Assembly: GCA_020629275.1 (NCBI GenBank)
Contig: JAHDDQ010000013.1
Location: 1 to 57,467 of the forward strand
Reading direction: 5' to 3'
DNA from: Tenacibaculum sp.
GTDB taxonomy: Bacteria > Bacteroidota > Bacteroidia > Flavobacteriales > Flavobacteriaceae
DNA: 57,467 nt
Part shown: positions 1 through 9,039 of the stretch, in pieces
Position numbering within the stretch: the first letter of the stretch is position 1
Layout of the letters: the number at the start of each line of letters is the position of its first letter
Made by a program: the position numbers and the translations under genes
The notes under the pieces: generated by a model
Databases searched by the model: none
The model's input: the letters and a program-made list of their open reading frames with translations, nothing else
Told to the model about the DNA's origin: nothing

Positions 1-1329
1 GTAAGTTCAAAAATGAGTGACGATAAGAAAAGTCAAACGTCAAGCTATTTTGCACCGCGTTATTTTGATATTACAGACAATCCAATGTTTTATGGTGAAT
101 TAGATGTTGAAGAATTTAAAGTAGGAGATATTAAAATAGTACTAAGTGTATATTCTCCAAATAAAAAACATTCAGCCAAAAAGATAAAAACAACAATGGA
201 GAAAATGATGCAGGCACAAAAGGCATATTTAGGAAGTGTTAATAGTACTGCACGTTATGATATTTACTTATATCTAGCCGAACAAAAAGAAGATTCACCT
301 AAAGGATTTGGAGCGTTAGAACATCATACATCCACAGTAGTAGTTTTACCTGAAGCAATGCCAGATGAAGCATTAGCTGAAAGCATGGTAGATGTTGTTT
401 CTCATGAGTTTTTTCATATCGTGTCTCCTTTAAGTGTGCATTCAGAAGATGTACATTATTTCGATTACAACGCACCTACATTTTCAAAACATTTATGGAT
501 GTATGAAGGTGTTACAGAATATTTTGCCACATTATTTCAAGTAAGTAAAGAATTAGTTAAAGAAGAAGAATTTTATTCGAAAATAATGGATAAGATTACT
601 AGAGCTTCTAAAATGAATGATACAATGAGCTTTACTAAAATGAGCGAAAATATTTTAGAGAAAGAATATCACGATCAATATTTAAATGTATATCAAAAAG
701 GAGCTTTAATAGGTATGTGTATCGATATTTTAATGCGAGAAGAGAGTAATGGTAACAGAGGTATTTTATCTCTAATGAAAGAACTGTCTAATAAATATGG
801 AAAGAATAAACCTTTTGTAGACGATGCTCTTATTGCCGAAATTACAAGCATGACGTATCCTTCAGTAGGAGAATTTTTAACTACCCATGTTGTTGGAGGT
901 ACACCAATTGATTACACGATCTTCTTTGAAAAAGTAGGTTTAAGTATTGCTGATTCTAAAATAAAAACAAATTACCTTCAGAATGCTGGAGTGAATATCG
1001 TAACTGCCGATCCTAAAACGAGAAGTATAATATTTACGGAAGGTGTAGTGGATAATAGTTTTTGGAATGAAAACGGAGCCAAAAGTGGTGATATCATAAA
1101 AAGTGTAGATGGAGAGGAAGTAACACTAGCCACTGTTAATCAGGTTTTAGGTAAAGTATTTATGTGGAAACCAGGAAAAGAAGTAGAAGTAGTATTAATT
1201 AGAGAAGGTAAAGAAATCGTAATAAAAACTACAACAACTCAATCTTATACTAAAGGGAAAGGGTTGAAACAAAAAGATGACGCAACACAAAAGCAAAAAG
1301 AATTGTTGAATGCTTGGTTAAAAGGATAA
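1..1329 (+). CDS. M61-family metallopeptidase with PDZ domain (5' end outside window)
   Basis: The reading frame is open through the left edge, so the first ATG at 13 is probably internal and the N-terminal beta domain is missing. Numbered from that Met, a gluzincin site HEFFH lies at residues 131-135, with a WMYEGVTEY segment at 163-170 whose Glu165 is the expected third zinc ligand. Residues about 330-415 form a PDZ-like domain (AGVN..., KSGDII, VDGEEV). This order, catalytic domain then PDZ, is that of the M61 glycyl-aminopeptidase family. A GNRA-loop terminator follows the stop. Exact substrate is unknown. Confidence 0.82.
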   Translation, partial: VSSKMSDDKKSQTSSYFAPRYFDITDNPMFYGELDVEEFKVGDIKIVLSVYSPNKKHSAKKIKTTMEKMMQAQKAYLGSVNSTARYDIYLYLAEQKEDSPKGFGALEHHTSTVVVLPEAMPDEALAESMVDVVSHEFFHIVSPLSVHSEDVHYFDYNAPTFSKHLWMYEGVTEYFATLFQVSKELVKEEEFYSKIMDKITRASKMNDTMSFTKMSENILEKEYHDQYLNVYQKGALIGMCIDILMREESNGNRGILSLMKELSNKYGKNKPFVDDALIAEITSMTYPSVGEFLTTHVVGGTPIDYTIFFEKVGLSIADSKIKTNYLQNAGVNIVTADPKTRSIIFTEGVVDNSFWNENGAKSGDIIKSVDGEEVTLATVNQVLGKVFMWKPGKEVEVVLIREGKEIVIKTTTTQSYTKGKGLKQKDDATQKQKELLNAWLKG

Positions 1330-1361
1330 ACTTTTATTCAGATAAAACGCAAGAAATCAAT

Positions 1362-1396
1362 AAAAATGAGACTAAGAAATTAGTCTCATTTTTTTA
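1362..1396. terminator. Rho-independent terminator, usable on both strands
   Basis: A 14-bp stem (AAAAATGAGACTAA / TTAGTCTCATTTTT) with a GAAA loop and a T-run lies between the convergent M61 gene and the lipoprotein gene. Confidence 0.85.
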
Positions 1397-1431
1397 ATCA
1401 TAAGTTTTCAAACTTCTGGAAATACTTTTAA

Positions 1432-2154
1432 TTACAAGCCTTCCATACAATTATGGAAGTTAGTGGTCGCTACTAAAAGACTCGCTGCAGCAAGAGCACA
1501 AGGAAATACTAAGACTACCGCAGGAGTAATACAAGCACCAGTAAAGCTAATGCCAGCTAAAACAACAGCAGCCCCTTGTAACCAGCATCCTGGAGCAAGA
1601 GTTACTAGTATCGGTCCCCCTGCAGAAACTCTAGCTGCAGAATCATGTTCTATAATCTTTAAGCTGTTTACCAATAAATTGTATTTTGTGAATTCCTTTT
1701 TACTAGGATTCAAAGCTAAAATATTATTTTCCATATTACTTATAGCATTTTTGAAATCACTCGATTCTACATCCTTTCCAAATTTTTTAATAATGGTTAT
1801 CTCATCATTAGTCATCCAACCCTTAGCTAAACTAATATTAAATATTTCTTCTGCTGTATGATTTTTTAATTCAAAATAATCATCAGGAACTATTAAATCA
1901 GTATTGAATTTATCATTTATTGCTTTCAGTATCAACTTACCATTCTCAATATCTGTTAGATTAGTTTTTTTAACGGCATCAAATTGTATTCTATCTTTAG
2001 AGATTATATCATTATATAATTCATAATTGAAAGTATGTACAGATTGGGATGGTTGCTCTTCAATATTGTCATATTGACTACATGACATAAAGATTGTTAA
2101 TGAAGCTAACATTATTGCTAATTGAGGCTTTCTTAAAAATTTTAGTATACTCAT
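1432..2154 (-). CDS. putative lipoprotein with hydrophobic Cys-containing C-terminus
   Basis: The 240-residue product starts with a lipoprotein signal: basic N-terminus, hydrophobic stretch, then FMSC with the lipidated Cys at 25. The middle is an unrecognised soluble domain (about 40-165). The last 60 residues, after AGGPI, are strongly hydrophobic, rich in Ala, Val and Gly, and carry four cysteines, unlike an ordinary soluble tail. It could be a membrane-inserting segment or a peptide-like module. I do not recognise the family. The gene is convergent with the M61 peptidase and stands alone. Confidence 0.7.
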   Translation of the reverse strand: MSILKFLRKPQLAIMLASLTIFMSCSQYDNIEEQPSQSVHTFNYELYNDIISKDRIQFDAVKKTNLTDIENGKLILKAINDKFNTDLIVPDDYFELKNHTAEEIFNISLAKGWMTNDEITIIKKFGKDVESSDFKNAISNMENNILALNPSKKEFTKYNLLVNSLKIIEHDSAARVSAGGPILVTLAPGCWLQGAAVVLAGISFTGACITPAVVLVFPCALAAASLLVATTNFHNCMEGL

Positions 2155-2466
2155 TTTTTTGGTTTTTAAAAGTTAAAATATTTTTCCATATTGATTTAGC
2201 CTCATTTTGAGCCTCAGTACTAGTTAGGAATTAAAACTGTGTTGAGATGGTTACTCTCTTTAATTAGTGTCTTTACCAAGGTTTGATTTTACTATTTACA
2301 TAGTCGTGCTTAAAAAGTGTAAAAAAGTTACCCAACTATTTTATTTTCTTTCAGAATAAAATAATAAGCATCTAAAAATGAGATAATTAATTGTTTTTTA
2401 TAAATAATTATAATTAGAAAAATATTGATATATAGCTGCTAATCAAACCTAATGAGAGTTAAAATA
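2155..2466. other. intergenic stretch without a gene
   Basis: About 310 AT-rich bases between the lipoprotein start and the end of the ABC permease. Minus-strand TAGGTTTG at 2444-2451 resembles a -7 box but is far from the lipoprotein start. I see no ORF or strong hairpin. Confidence 0.5.
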
Positions 2467-4020
2467 TTACGATGTTTTTAATTGAAAGTTTCTAACGCTA
2501 AAAGTTACAAAAGCTAATACGATACAGCTCGTTATTAGTTTAAATAGATATACGTTAGAACTCGAAAGTCCTCCGAAATAATCAGTTAACGAAATTGCAT
2601 TTATATTAGCATACGTAATCATAAAGAATAGAATTTCAAAAAACTTTTTCCCTTTAGTTAGGAGTCCAATTACTGAAGAAAGTAAAACAATAAACAAGGC
2701 ACCAACAAGAATTGTAATGATCTGATACATGCTTCCAGAAATGGAAAGTTTTACTAAAAGCGGAGTAGTTAAAAGAATTAATAATGCAGTTGCAGATAAT
2801 ACTTGAGAGCTTAGAAGTCTTAATAGAGGTTTGTTACTTGTAAAGCTAAAATAATAAGTGTTATTTATAAACTCTTTAACAGTAACTCTGGAAATTCTAT
2901 GTACTTGTAAAAACCATAAAATAGGCAATACGAACCGATGACCAATAGTAGTAGGAACTATACCTAATATTAAAAAACCAATCCCATTAAGTAGCCATAA
3001 CCACATATTGCCAGCTCTAATTAATAACATGAATTCTGTTTTTAGTAATGGTAAAATTGTAATTGTAGAAGTTAAATTCTTTAAACTTTTAAGATCAATT
3101 TTATTGTATTCTACTTTTTGCAGTTTTCGAGTTAAAGGGTTGGGTAATTTTATATGATTCTTAATGTCGAAACGATGAAAAAGTAAACTGATAAGAGGTA
3201 TACTAAGAAGACTAATCCCCATCCATAAAAATCGACTGTAAATAAAAGATAACGGAAAACTCATACCATTAAATTCAAACTTTTTAAACGTACGGTTTCC
3301 TTTTGATGTAAAACCAATATTAATTTCAAGATTATCAATACTATTGTTAGTATGAACTTGTACTTGATTTTCAATTTCCCGAATCGCAATCTTACTTCCT
3401 AATACATCTAAAGTGAATTCTCTTTGAGACGTTATTTGAGAACCAACTAAAAAGGCAAAAAAGAAAAAGAAAGTAATATTCATTAATGTAGTATATCTTC
3501 CCAAGATGATTTCAAAAATTATTGCGATTACACTAATTATAAGCATAGCGGGTAAAGTGATGCTTAAATAAGGGACAAGAAATTCAGAAAACTCAAAAGT
3601 ATATCCATCATTATACATGAAAAATAGAAGAATACTCATGCAAAAAATAGCTAAGACTATGGTGAGGAGAATTAAAAAATTACTGATCACTTTGGTAAAT
3701 AAATATTTGGAATTACGCAAAGGAGTCGAAGCTATAATGAGTCCTAATTTTGTGTCAATATCTTTTTGTATACTACTATTTATAAGGTAGAAACCAATTA
3801 AACTTAGAAAAATAGTAGACATAATAGCGGTTACGTAGCCAAACCAAGAAGCATTATAAAAACCTACGTAACCATTCACACTTATGGTAGAATAATTAGC
3901 ATTTGGCTCGGGAACAAAAGTATATGCTATGGCTACACTAACAAAAAGAGTTACTACAAAGTTGTAATTTCTAGTACGTTGTATATAATCTGATTTTATG
4001 ATGGTTAAAAGTGAATTCAT
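2467..4020 (-). CDS. ABC-2 type exporter permease
   Basis: The 517-residue protein has about 11-12 hydrophobic segments and the N-terminal layout of ABC-2 permeases: a short cytoplasmic start, a TM helix near 20-36, an extracytoplasmic stretch, then clustered helices. A soluble segment of about 70 residues lies near 200-270. It is the last gene of a minus-strand run of serine hydrolase, ABC ATPase, small membrane peptide and permease, so it very likely forms the membrane half of the transporter with the ATPase ending at 4243. Substrate is unknown. Confidence 0.8.
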   Translation of the reverse strand: MNSLLTIIKSDYIQRTRNYNFVVTLFVSVAIAYTFVPEPNANYSTISVNGYVGFYNASWFGYVTAIMSTIFLSLIGFYLINSSIQKDIDTKLGLIIASTPLRNSKYLFTKVISNFLILLTIVLAIFCMSILLFFMYNDGYTFEFSEFLVPYLSITLPAMLIISVIAIIFEIILGRYTTLMNITFFFFFAFLVGSQITSQREFTLDVLGSKIAIREIENQVQVHTNNSIDNLEINIGFTSKGNRTFKKFEFNGMSFPLSFIYSRFLWMGISLLSIPLISLLFHRFDIKNHIKLPNPLTRKLQKVEYNKIDLKSLKNLTSTITILPLLKTEFMLLIRAGNMWLWLLNGIGFLILGIVPTTIGHRFVLPILWFLQVHRISRVTVKEFINNTYYFSFTSNKPLLRLLSSQVLSATALLILLTTPLLVKLSISGSMYQIITILVGALFIVLLSSVIGLLTKGKKFFEILFFMITYANINAISLTDYFGGLSSSNVYLFKLITSCIVLAFVTFSVRNFQLKTS

Positions 4021-4126
4021 GTCATGAAATTTTAATTAGTATTATAATAAGAAGAAAAAAGAATAAATAAATTAACCAGGTGTATGGCTTAAATTAAACC
4101 GTATGACCTCCTATATGTATTTTTAA

Positions 4127-4246
4127 TTAATGAGCATCGTATACGCCTATATGGAGATTTTTAGAAGAGGCTAAAAGTACTGCTATGATGCATAAGATTG
4201 TGGTTATAAATAATAGTATACGTTTAATATTTTTAGTGTTTTTCAT
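4127..4246 (-). CDS. 39-residue single-span membrane peptide in the ABC operon
   Basis: This short gene begins in an ATGA overlap with the stop codon of the upstream ABC ATPase (bases 4243-4246), a usual sign of translational coupling. The product has a basic start (MKNTKNIKR), one hydrophobic helix (about residues 10-26) and a short polar tail ending GVYDAH. It lies 106 bases before the permease gene. A role as a small subunit of the transporter is inference; the hydrophobic layout and the overlap are seen directly. Confidence 0.6.
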   Translation of the reverse strand: MKNTKNIKRILLFITTILCIIAVLLASSKNLHIGVYDAH

Positions 4247-5112
4247 GATGTTTGAGTTTTTGTGATGTTTAAATAGGCATCTTCTAAAGTTGCTGTTACT
4301 GGTGTAGCTTTTGGTAGGGTTAATTCACTAATAAACCGCACCAACAATTTCCCTTCTTTTAACAAAGAATGAATAACCAAATGTTTTCTTTTAAAATCAT
4401 CGAGTTCAGATCGATTTATGTAGATTTCGTAAACATTACCTTTTATGGAATTGATTAGAACTTCTTGTTTTTCATGAGCCAATAAACATCCGTTTTTCAT
4501 AATAGCTACTTTATCAGCTATAGTATCAATATCTGAAACTATATGTGAAGAGAGAATAACAATACTATCGTTAGCAAGTTGATGAATTAAATCTCTGAAT
4601 CGAATACGTTCTTCAGGATCTAAACCTACAGTAGGCTCGTCAAAGATTATTACTTTAGGATTATTTAATAAAGCTTGTGCAATTCCTAAACGTTGTTTCA
4701 TTCCTCCAGAATATGAACCAATAGGTTTTTTAGCTACATTAATTAAATTAAGCCCGTGAAGTAATTGTGTAATTTTAGTATTTAAATTATTACCACCTAC
4801 ACCTTTCATTGCAGCTAAATATGATAAGAATTCATACGCATTCAAGTTAGGATACAAACCAAAGTCTTGTGGTAAAAAACCTAATTGCTTACGCATATAA
4901 TTAGCATCTTTATGAATGTTATTTTTATTGAGAGCAATAATCCCTTTAGTGGGTTTGTTTACAGTAGCAATCATTTTTAGTAAGGTTGATTTACCAGCTC
5001 CATTGGGTCCAAGTAATCCTAAAATTCCCTTTTCAATCGTTAATGAAAGTTCCTTTAAAGCGTATGTATTACGATTGTATTGTTTTGATATATTTTGGAT
5101 TTCTAGTTGCAT
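4243..5112 (-). CDS. ABC transporter ATP-binding protein
   Basis: The 289-residue protein has Walker A GPNGAGKST (35-43), a Q-loop at LGFLPQDFG, the signature SYSGGMKQR, Walker B VIIFDEPTVGLD and an H-loop in LSSH. It belongs to the multidrug/antibiotic exporter type of ATPase (CcmA-like). It starts 3 bases after the serine hydrolase stop and overlaps the 39-residue membrane peptide by 4 bases, so the four genes are probably one operon. The last 75 residues form the usual accessory domain. Confidence 0.92.
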   Translation of the reverse strand: MQLEIQNISKQYNRNTYALKELSLTIEKGILGLLGPNGAGKSTLLKMIATVNKPTKGIIALNKNNIHKDANYMRKQLGFLPQDFGLYPNLNAYEFLSYLAAMKGVGGNNLNTKITQLLHGLNLINVAKKPIGSYSGGMKQRLGIAQALLNNPKVIIFDEPTVGLDPEERIRFRDLIHQLANDSIVILSSHIVSDIDTIADKVAIMKNGCLLAHEKQEVLINSIKGNVYEIYINRSELDDFKRKHLVIHSLLKEGKLLVRFISELTLPKATPVTATLEDAYLNITKTQTS

Positions 5113-5115
5113 AGT

Positions 5116-6420
5116 TTAAATTTTTATACGTTTTATGGTTGTTTCTAAGCCATTTTGTCTGAAAATAAGTTCATTTATATTATTTGGATTCACCTCCAAT
5201 TCTACACCAAAACTTCCGTTATACAATTTGTTAGTTTCTGTACTTACAAGAATAACTTTGGCACCTTGTGCAGCAAAATACAAATGGTTGTTATGTTCAA
5301 TAATTTCCATATCCATTTTCATTCCGTGGGAGTCAAAAAGATATTTTCCTTTCACATCTTTAAAATCAGACACAATATTTTTATTAAATGAAATAGTAGT
5401 AGTTTTTCCGTCAATAAAATCGAAAAGTTCATTTTTCAACATTTTACTGAATGGGATGAAACGTGAATTACTAAATAATAAAATTAGGTTTTGATTCTCT
5501 GGATTATAATACTCTCTGTAAGAATAGCCGAGGTTATTACCGCCGTGTCCGACATAACCATCTTTGAATTTCATAATGCCTAAACCGTAGTTAGCATCAT
5601 CAAAAGTTGTGAAGGCCTTTAATGAAGATTCAGACAGTAATGTTTTTTTCTGAAACAAATGAGAGTAAAACTTAGTGATGTCATTTAATGTAGAAGCTAC
5701 ACTACCAGCGGCATATGCATAATTTGCAAAAAATCGATAATCTAAGTATGACGTTACGTCTTGTTGTTTGTGCGTTGGAGTAGCTAAGTTTTTTAAATTT
5801 TTAGAAACATAAGGATATGAGGATGTCATGTTGCAAGGTGTGAAAATTCGTTCCTGCAATAAATCAAAATAACGTTTGTCAGTTATCTTTTCCAATACAT
5901 GTCCTAATAGAATATAATTAGTATTACAATACTTATATTTTCCAATTTGTTTCGGATTGTTTTTTGGAATTTTTCTCAAAAAATCAGCATTATAAAATTG
6001 GTCACTTTTAGCGTAGAATTCTTTTTCAAAGTTTTTTCCGACGATTTCTCCCAGTCCACTTTGGTGTCTCAATAGTGTTTCAATAGTTAAACTACCGTTA
6101 ACATTTTTAATAGGTTGTAAATACTTTCCTAAAGAATCTGATAGTTTTAATGTTCCTTTTTCAACTTCTTGTAATAGAAGAATGGCAGTCATTTTTTTTG
6201 TTGCACTACCAATATTAAAAACAGTATTGCCATCGAAATTGTAGTTACCAGAATTAGCTGTAGTGGTTTTTCCATTTTGTTTCACTAGTACAGCAATACC
6301 TTGATTTAATTCTTGTATATAAGGATCGTACTTTTTTAATTGTGTTGTTAACGATTGTGTATAACTAAACAATGTAACTAGACAAAAAACACTTGTTAAA
6401 ATTAATTTTAGAATTTTCAT
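5116..6420 (-). CDS. exported serine hydrolase, beta-lactamase / D-Ala-D-Ala peptidase (S12) fold
   Basis: The 434-residue product starts with a signal peptide ending near residue 22 and carries the S12 motifs: S72-A-T-K75 nucleophile and general base, a Y-C-N triad motif in KYKYCNTNY, and a late GHGGNN in place of KTG. The frame is open further upstream to 6579, but that extension is not protein-like, and the signal peptide fixes the start at 6420. Such proteins are often esterases or peptidases rather than true beta-lactamases. It is first in the operon with the ABC exporter and is divergent from a LytS/LytTR pair. Confidence 0.85.
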   Translation of the reverse strand: MKILKLILTSVFCLVTLFSYTQSLTTQLKKYDPYIQELNQGIAVLVKQNGKTTTANSGNYNFDGNTVFNIGSATKKMTAILLLQEVEKGTLKLSDSLGKYLQPIKNVNGSLTIETLLRHQSGLGEIVGKNFEKEFYAKSDQFYNADFLRKIPKNNPKQIGKYKYCNTNYILLGHVLEKITDKRYFDLLQERIFTPCNMTSSYPYVSKNLKNLATPTHKQQDVTSYLDYRFFANYAYAAGSVASTLNDITKFYSHLFQKKTLLSESSLKAFTTFDDANYGLGIMKFKDGYVGHGGNNLGYSYREYYNPENQNLILLFSNSRFIPFSKMLKNELFDFIDGKTTTISFNKNIVSDFKDVKGKYLFDSHGMKMDMEIIEHNNHLYFAAQGAKVILVSTETNKLYNGSFGVELEVNPNNINELIFRQNGLETTIKRIKI

Positions 6421-6608
6421 AATGATTTGATTTTTTACAATGAACAGTTCAAAAGTCTTGTAAAAACCAACCATATAAAAAGAAGAATGATGAATGTAAA
6501 GTAAAATGTGATAATGGTAAATTACCCCTGAAATCATAAAAAAAGATACGTTCAAACTAAAAAAAGTATCTTTCATCATTAAAAAATGTAATTTCTATAG
6601 AGAATACT

Positions 6609-6616
6609 TAGGTTTG
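6609..6616 (+). promoter_or_regulatory. candidate -7 box for the LytS/LytTR operon
   Basis: TAGGTTTG matches the Bacteroidota -7 consensus TAnnTTTG, 88 bases before the kinase start. No clear TTG -33 element is placed correctly, so this is tentative. Confidence 0.35.
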
Positions 6617-6703
6617 ATGTGAGTTTCTGGTGTAGTTTTCACTATCTAAGAAATTAAGATACTTAAAATCATTTTTTATAACGGGTAGTCAAATCAATAA
6701 ATA

Positions 6704-7681
6704 ATGTCAAAATTCGATAGTTGGGTAGATAATAAAGTAATACAAAACATATTTGTTTGGTGTTGTCTTTTTCTAATTTTAGTAGGAGGTGTACAATCAG
6801 AAAATAGAGTATTAACAGCTTTTTATATGATTCTATTTTTGGTTCCTACCATTTATGTTTCCAATTATTTTATTTTACCTTTTTTTAAAAATAATAAGAC
6901 AGTTTTCTTCACTCTTTTTTTATTATTAGGAGCTTTATTTACTTTAATTCCAGTATATCTGATTAACATGTCGTATCAGAAAAGTCTAACATTAAATATG
7001 TTTTTAAATCTCTTTGGATTTGTTTTATTAGCAATGATTTTTGGAATGGCTATAAAGATTGCAAGAGACAGTTTTAAAAGAAGACAAGAAGAAAAAGAAG
7101 CAGAATTAAAACTATTAAAAGCGCAATTAAATCCTCATTTTTTATTCAATACATTAAATAATTTATACGGACTGTCAGTTGTGAAGTCTGATAAATTGCC
7201 AGATTTAATGCTGAAGCTTTCTAATTTATTACGTTACAGTTTATACGAAACCAGAGAAGTCTTTGTTCCATTAGAAAAAGAAATAGATTATTTAAAAAAT
7301 TATATTTCTTTAGAAAAAATACGTTTAGACGAGCAGGCAGAAATCCAACTTTCTATTGAAGGAGAAATTCAAGGAAAAGAAATAGCACCGATGTTATTAA
7401 TTGTTTTTGTTGAAAATGCATTCAAACATTTATCGATAGAGGAAAAACAAAAAAGTAAGGTAATTATAAATTTAAAATACATAGAAAATCAATTTCGGTT
7501 TACTTGTAAAAATACTTATGAAGAAGGAATTGAAAAAGAAGAAAACTTAGAGAAAGGAAAAAGCGGGATAGGCTTAGCAAATGCAAAAAAACGATTAAAT
7601 TTAATGTATCCGAATACCCATAGCTTATCAGTTAAGAAACAAAAAGGCTATTTTTTAGTTGGTTTAACACTTACAATATAA
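6704..7681 (+). CDS. LytS/YehU-type sensor histidine kinase
   Basis: Four hydrophobic segments (about 13-30, 38-58, 66-88, 98-118) are followed by a short coiled segment and the His_kinase domain QLNPHFLFNTLNNL with the phospho-acceptor His145. A C-terminal ATPase domain follows, with MLLIVFVENAFKH as N-box and GIGLANAKKRL as G-box. No extracellular sensing domain is present, so the signal is probably sensed within the membrane. It sits one base ahead of its response regulator and is divergent from the hydrolase/ABC operon, which it may control. Confidence 0.9.
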   Translation: MSKFDSWVDNKVIQNIFVWCCLFLILVGGVQSENRVLTAFYMILFLVPTIYVSNYFILPFFKNNKTVFFTLFLLLGALFTLIPVYLINMSYQKSLTLNMFLNLFGFVLLAMIFGMAIKIARDSFKRRQEEKEAELKLLKAQLNPHFLFNTLNNLYGLSVVKSDKLPDLMLKLSNLLRYSLYETREVFVPLEKEIDYLKNYISLEKIRLDEQAEIQLSIEGEIQGKEIAPMLLIVFVENAFKHLSIEEKQKSKVIINLKYIENQFRFTCKNTYEEGIEKEENLEKGKSGIGLANAKKRLNLMYPNTHSLSVKKQKGYFLVGLTLTI

Positions 7682-7682
7682 T

Positions 7683-8402
7683 ATGAAAGTATTTCGATGT
7701 TTGATAGCAGACGATGAGCCAATTGCTCGTCAAATTATAGAAAAATATATAGAAGATATTCCATATTTAAAGTTAGTTTCTTCCTGCAAGAATGCTTTTG
7801 AAGTAATGGAAGTATTACAAAATGAAAAGATAGATTTACTCTTTCTGGATATTAATATGCCTAAATTTTCAGGAATAAGCTTGTTAAAATCAATAGCACA
7901 AAAGCCTGATGTTATTATTACCACAGCATATCCTGAATATGCAGTAGAAGGCTTTGAACTTTCGGTAACAGATTATTTACTGAAACCCTTTTCTTTAGAA
8001 CGCTTTTTACAAGCGGTATTAAAAGTACAGCAAAAGCAACAACCTTCAATAGTACAAAATAAAATATCTCCACAAACAAACAGCGAACAAAAGTCTCTTT
8101 TTGTAAAAAGCGATAAAAAAATTATAAAACTAAATTTAGATGATATCAATTATATTGAAGCTTACGGTAATTATATTAAGATATATACAGATGTTATGGT
8201 ATTAACCTCACAAACATTGTCAGAATTTCTAGAAAAATTGCCCGATAATTTTATGAGAATACACAAATCATTCGTGATAAATTTTAAACATTTAAAGTTG
8301 ATAGACGGCAATCAAATGATATTACAAAATGAAGCAAAAATTCCCATTGGAAAATCCTTCAAGAAAGTTGTAATAGAAAAGATTGATAATGAATCAAGTT
8401 AA
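7683..8402 (+). CDS. LytTR-family response regulator
   Basis: The receiver domain (1-120) has the acidic pair D10-D11, phospho-acceptor D56 in LFLDINMP, and K101 in DYLLKPF. A LytTR DNA-binding domain (about 140-235) follows, with the typical INYIEAYGNYIKIYT and FMRIHKSFVINF segments. It is translated right after the LytS kinase. LytTR regulators usually bind paired direct repeats; I could not assign such repeats in the 6421-6703 gap. Confidence 0.92.
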   Translation: MKVFRCLIADDEPIARQIIEKYIEDIPYLKLVSSCKNAFEVMEVLQNEKIDLLFLDINMPKFSGISLLKSIAQKPDVIITTAYPEYAVEGFELSVTDYLLKPFSLERFLQAVLKVQQKQQPSIVQNKISPQTNSEQKSLFVKSDKKIIKLNLDDINYIEAYGNYIKIYTDVMVLTSQTLSEFLEKLPDNFMRIHKSFVINFKHLKLIDGNQMILQNEAKIPIGKSFKKVVIEKIDNESS

Positions 8403-8427
8403 ATAAAAAAAGCACAGTACTTTTTCT

Positions 8428-8435
8428 TATTTTTG
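8428..8435 (+). promoter_or_regulatory. candidate -7 box for lspA
   Basis: TATTTTTG fits TAnnTTTG, 19 bases before the lspA start. A weak A/T-only hairpin just upstream could end the LytTR transcript. Confidence 0.4.
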
Positions 8436-8454
8436 TCGCTATTAAATTTTAAAA

Positions 8455-9033
8455 ATGTCTAAAAGAAACATCGCTATACTAACTGTTATTTTAGCAATAG
8501 CAATAGATCAATTAAGTAAAATATATATAAAAACGCATTTCAGATTAGGAGAAGAATTTGTGGTTTTTCCTAATTGGTTTATTATTCATTTTACTGAGAA
8601 TAACGGAATGGCGTGGGGATTTGAGTTCGGTGGTAAAGCTGGAAAATTATTTTTAACGCTATTTAGATTAGTTGCGGTTTCAGGGATTATATACTGGCTG
8701 GTTCAAACAATCAAAAACAAAGTAAAAACCCCCGTAATTATTGCGATATCTTTAATTTTAGCAGGAGCAGTAGGTAACATCATAGATTCCGTTTTTTATG
8801 GAGTGTTATTTAATAAGTCTACTCGAAGTACAGTGGCTACAATGTTTCCTGAAACAGGATACGAGAGTTTCTTTCATGGAAAAGTAGTTGATATGCTATA
8901 TTTTCCTATTTATGAAGGAGAAAGTTTTACTTTTTTTAATGCTATTTTTAACGGTGCAGATAGTTGGATAACTATTGGAGTAATTATTCTATTCCTTTTT
9001 CATAAAGAAGCCTTCCCAAAAAAAGTAGCTTAA
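8455..9033 (+). CDS. lspA: lipoprotein signal peptidase (signal peptidase II)
   Basis: This aspartyl protease cleaves the signal peptides of diacylglyceryl-modified prolipoproteins in the inner membrane. The 192-residue protein has four hydrophobic helices, the conserved D18-Q in IAIDQLSK, the TENNGMAWG segment and the two catalytic aspartates: D111 in GNIIDSVFYG and D169 in FNGADSWITIG. It is longer than the roughly 165-residue enterobacterial enzyme because of an insertion between the catalytic motifs (about 117-148), which is common in this phylum. The next gene begins 6 bases after the stop. Confidence 0.95.
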   Translation: MSKRNIAILTVILAIAIDQLSKIYIKTHFRLGEEFVVFPNWFIIHFTENNGMAWGFEFGGKAGKLFLTLFRLVAVSGIIYWLVQTIKNKVKTPVIIAISLILAGAVGNIIDSVFYGVLFNKSTRSTVATMFPETGYESFFHGKVVDMLYFPIYEGESFTFFNAIFNGADSWITIGVIILFLFHKEAFPKKVA

Positions 9034-9039
9034 TAATCT

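Noticed and set aside
1463..1861. 132-codon plus-strand ORF opposite the lipoprotein
   Set aside because: It is antisense to a gene with a clear lipoprotein signal and has low-complexity composition without a motif.
6421..6579. 53-codon extension of the serine hydrolase
   Set aside because: It precedes a clean signal peptide and its sequence is not protein-like.
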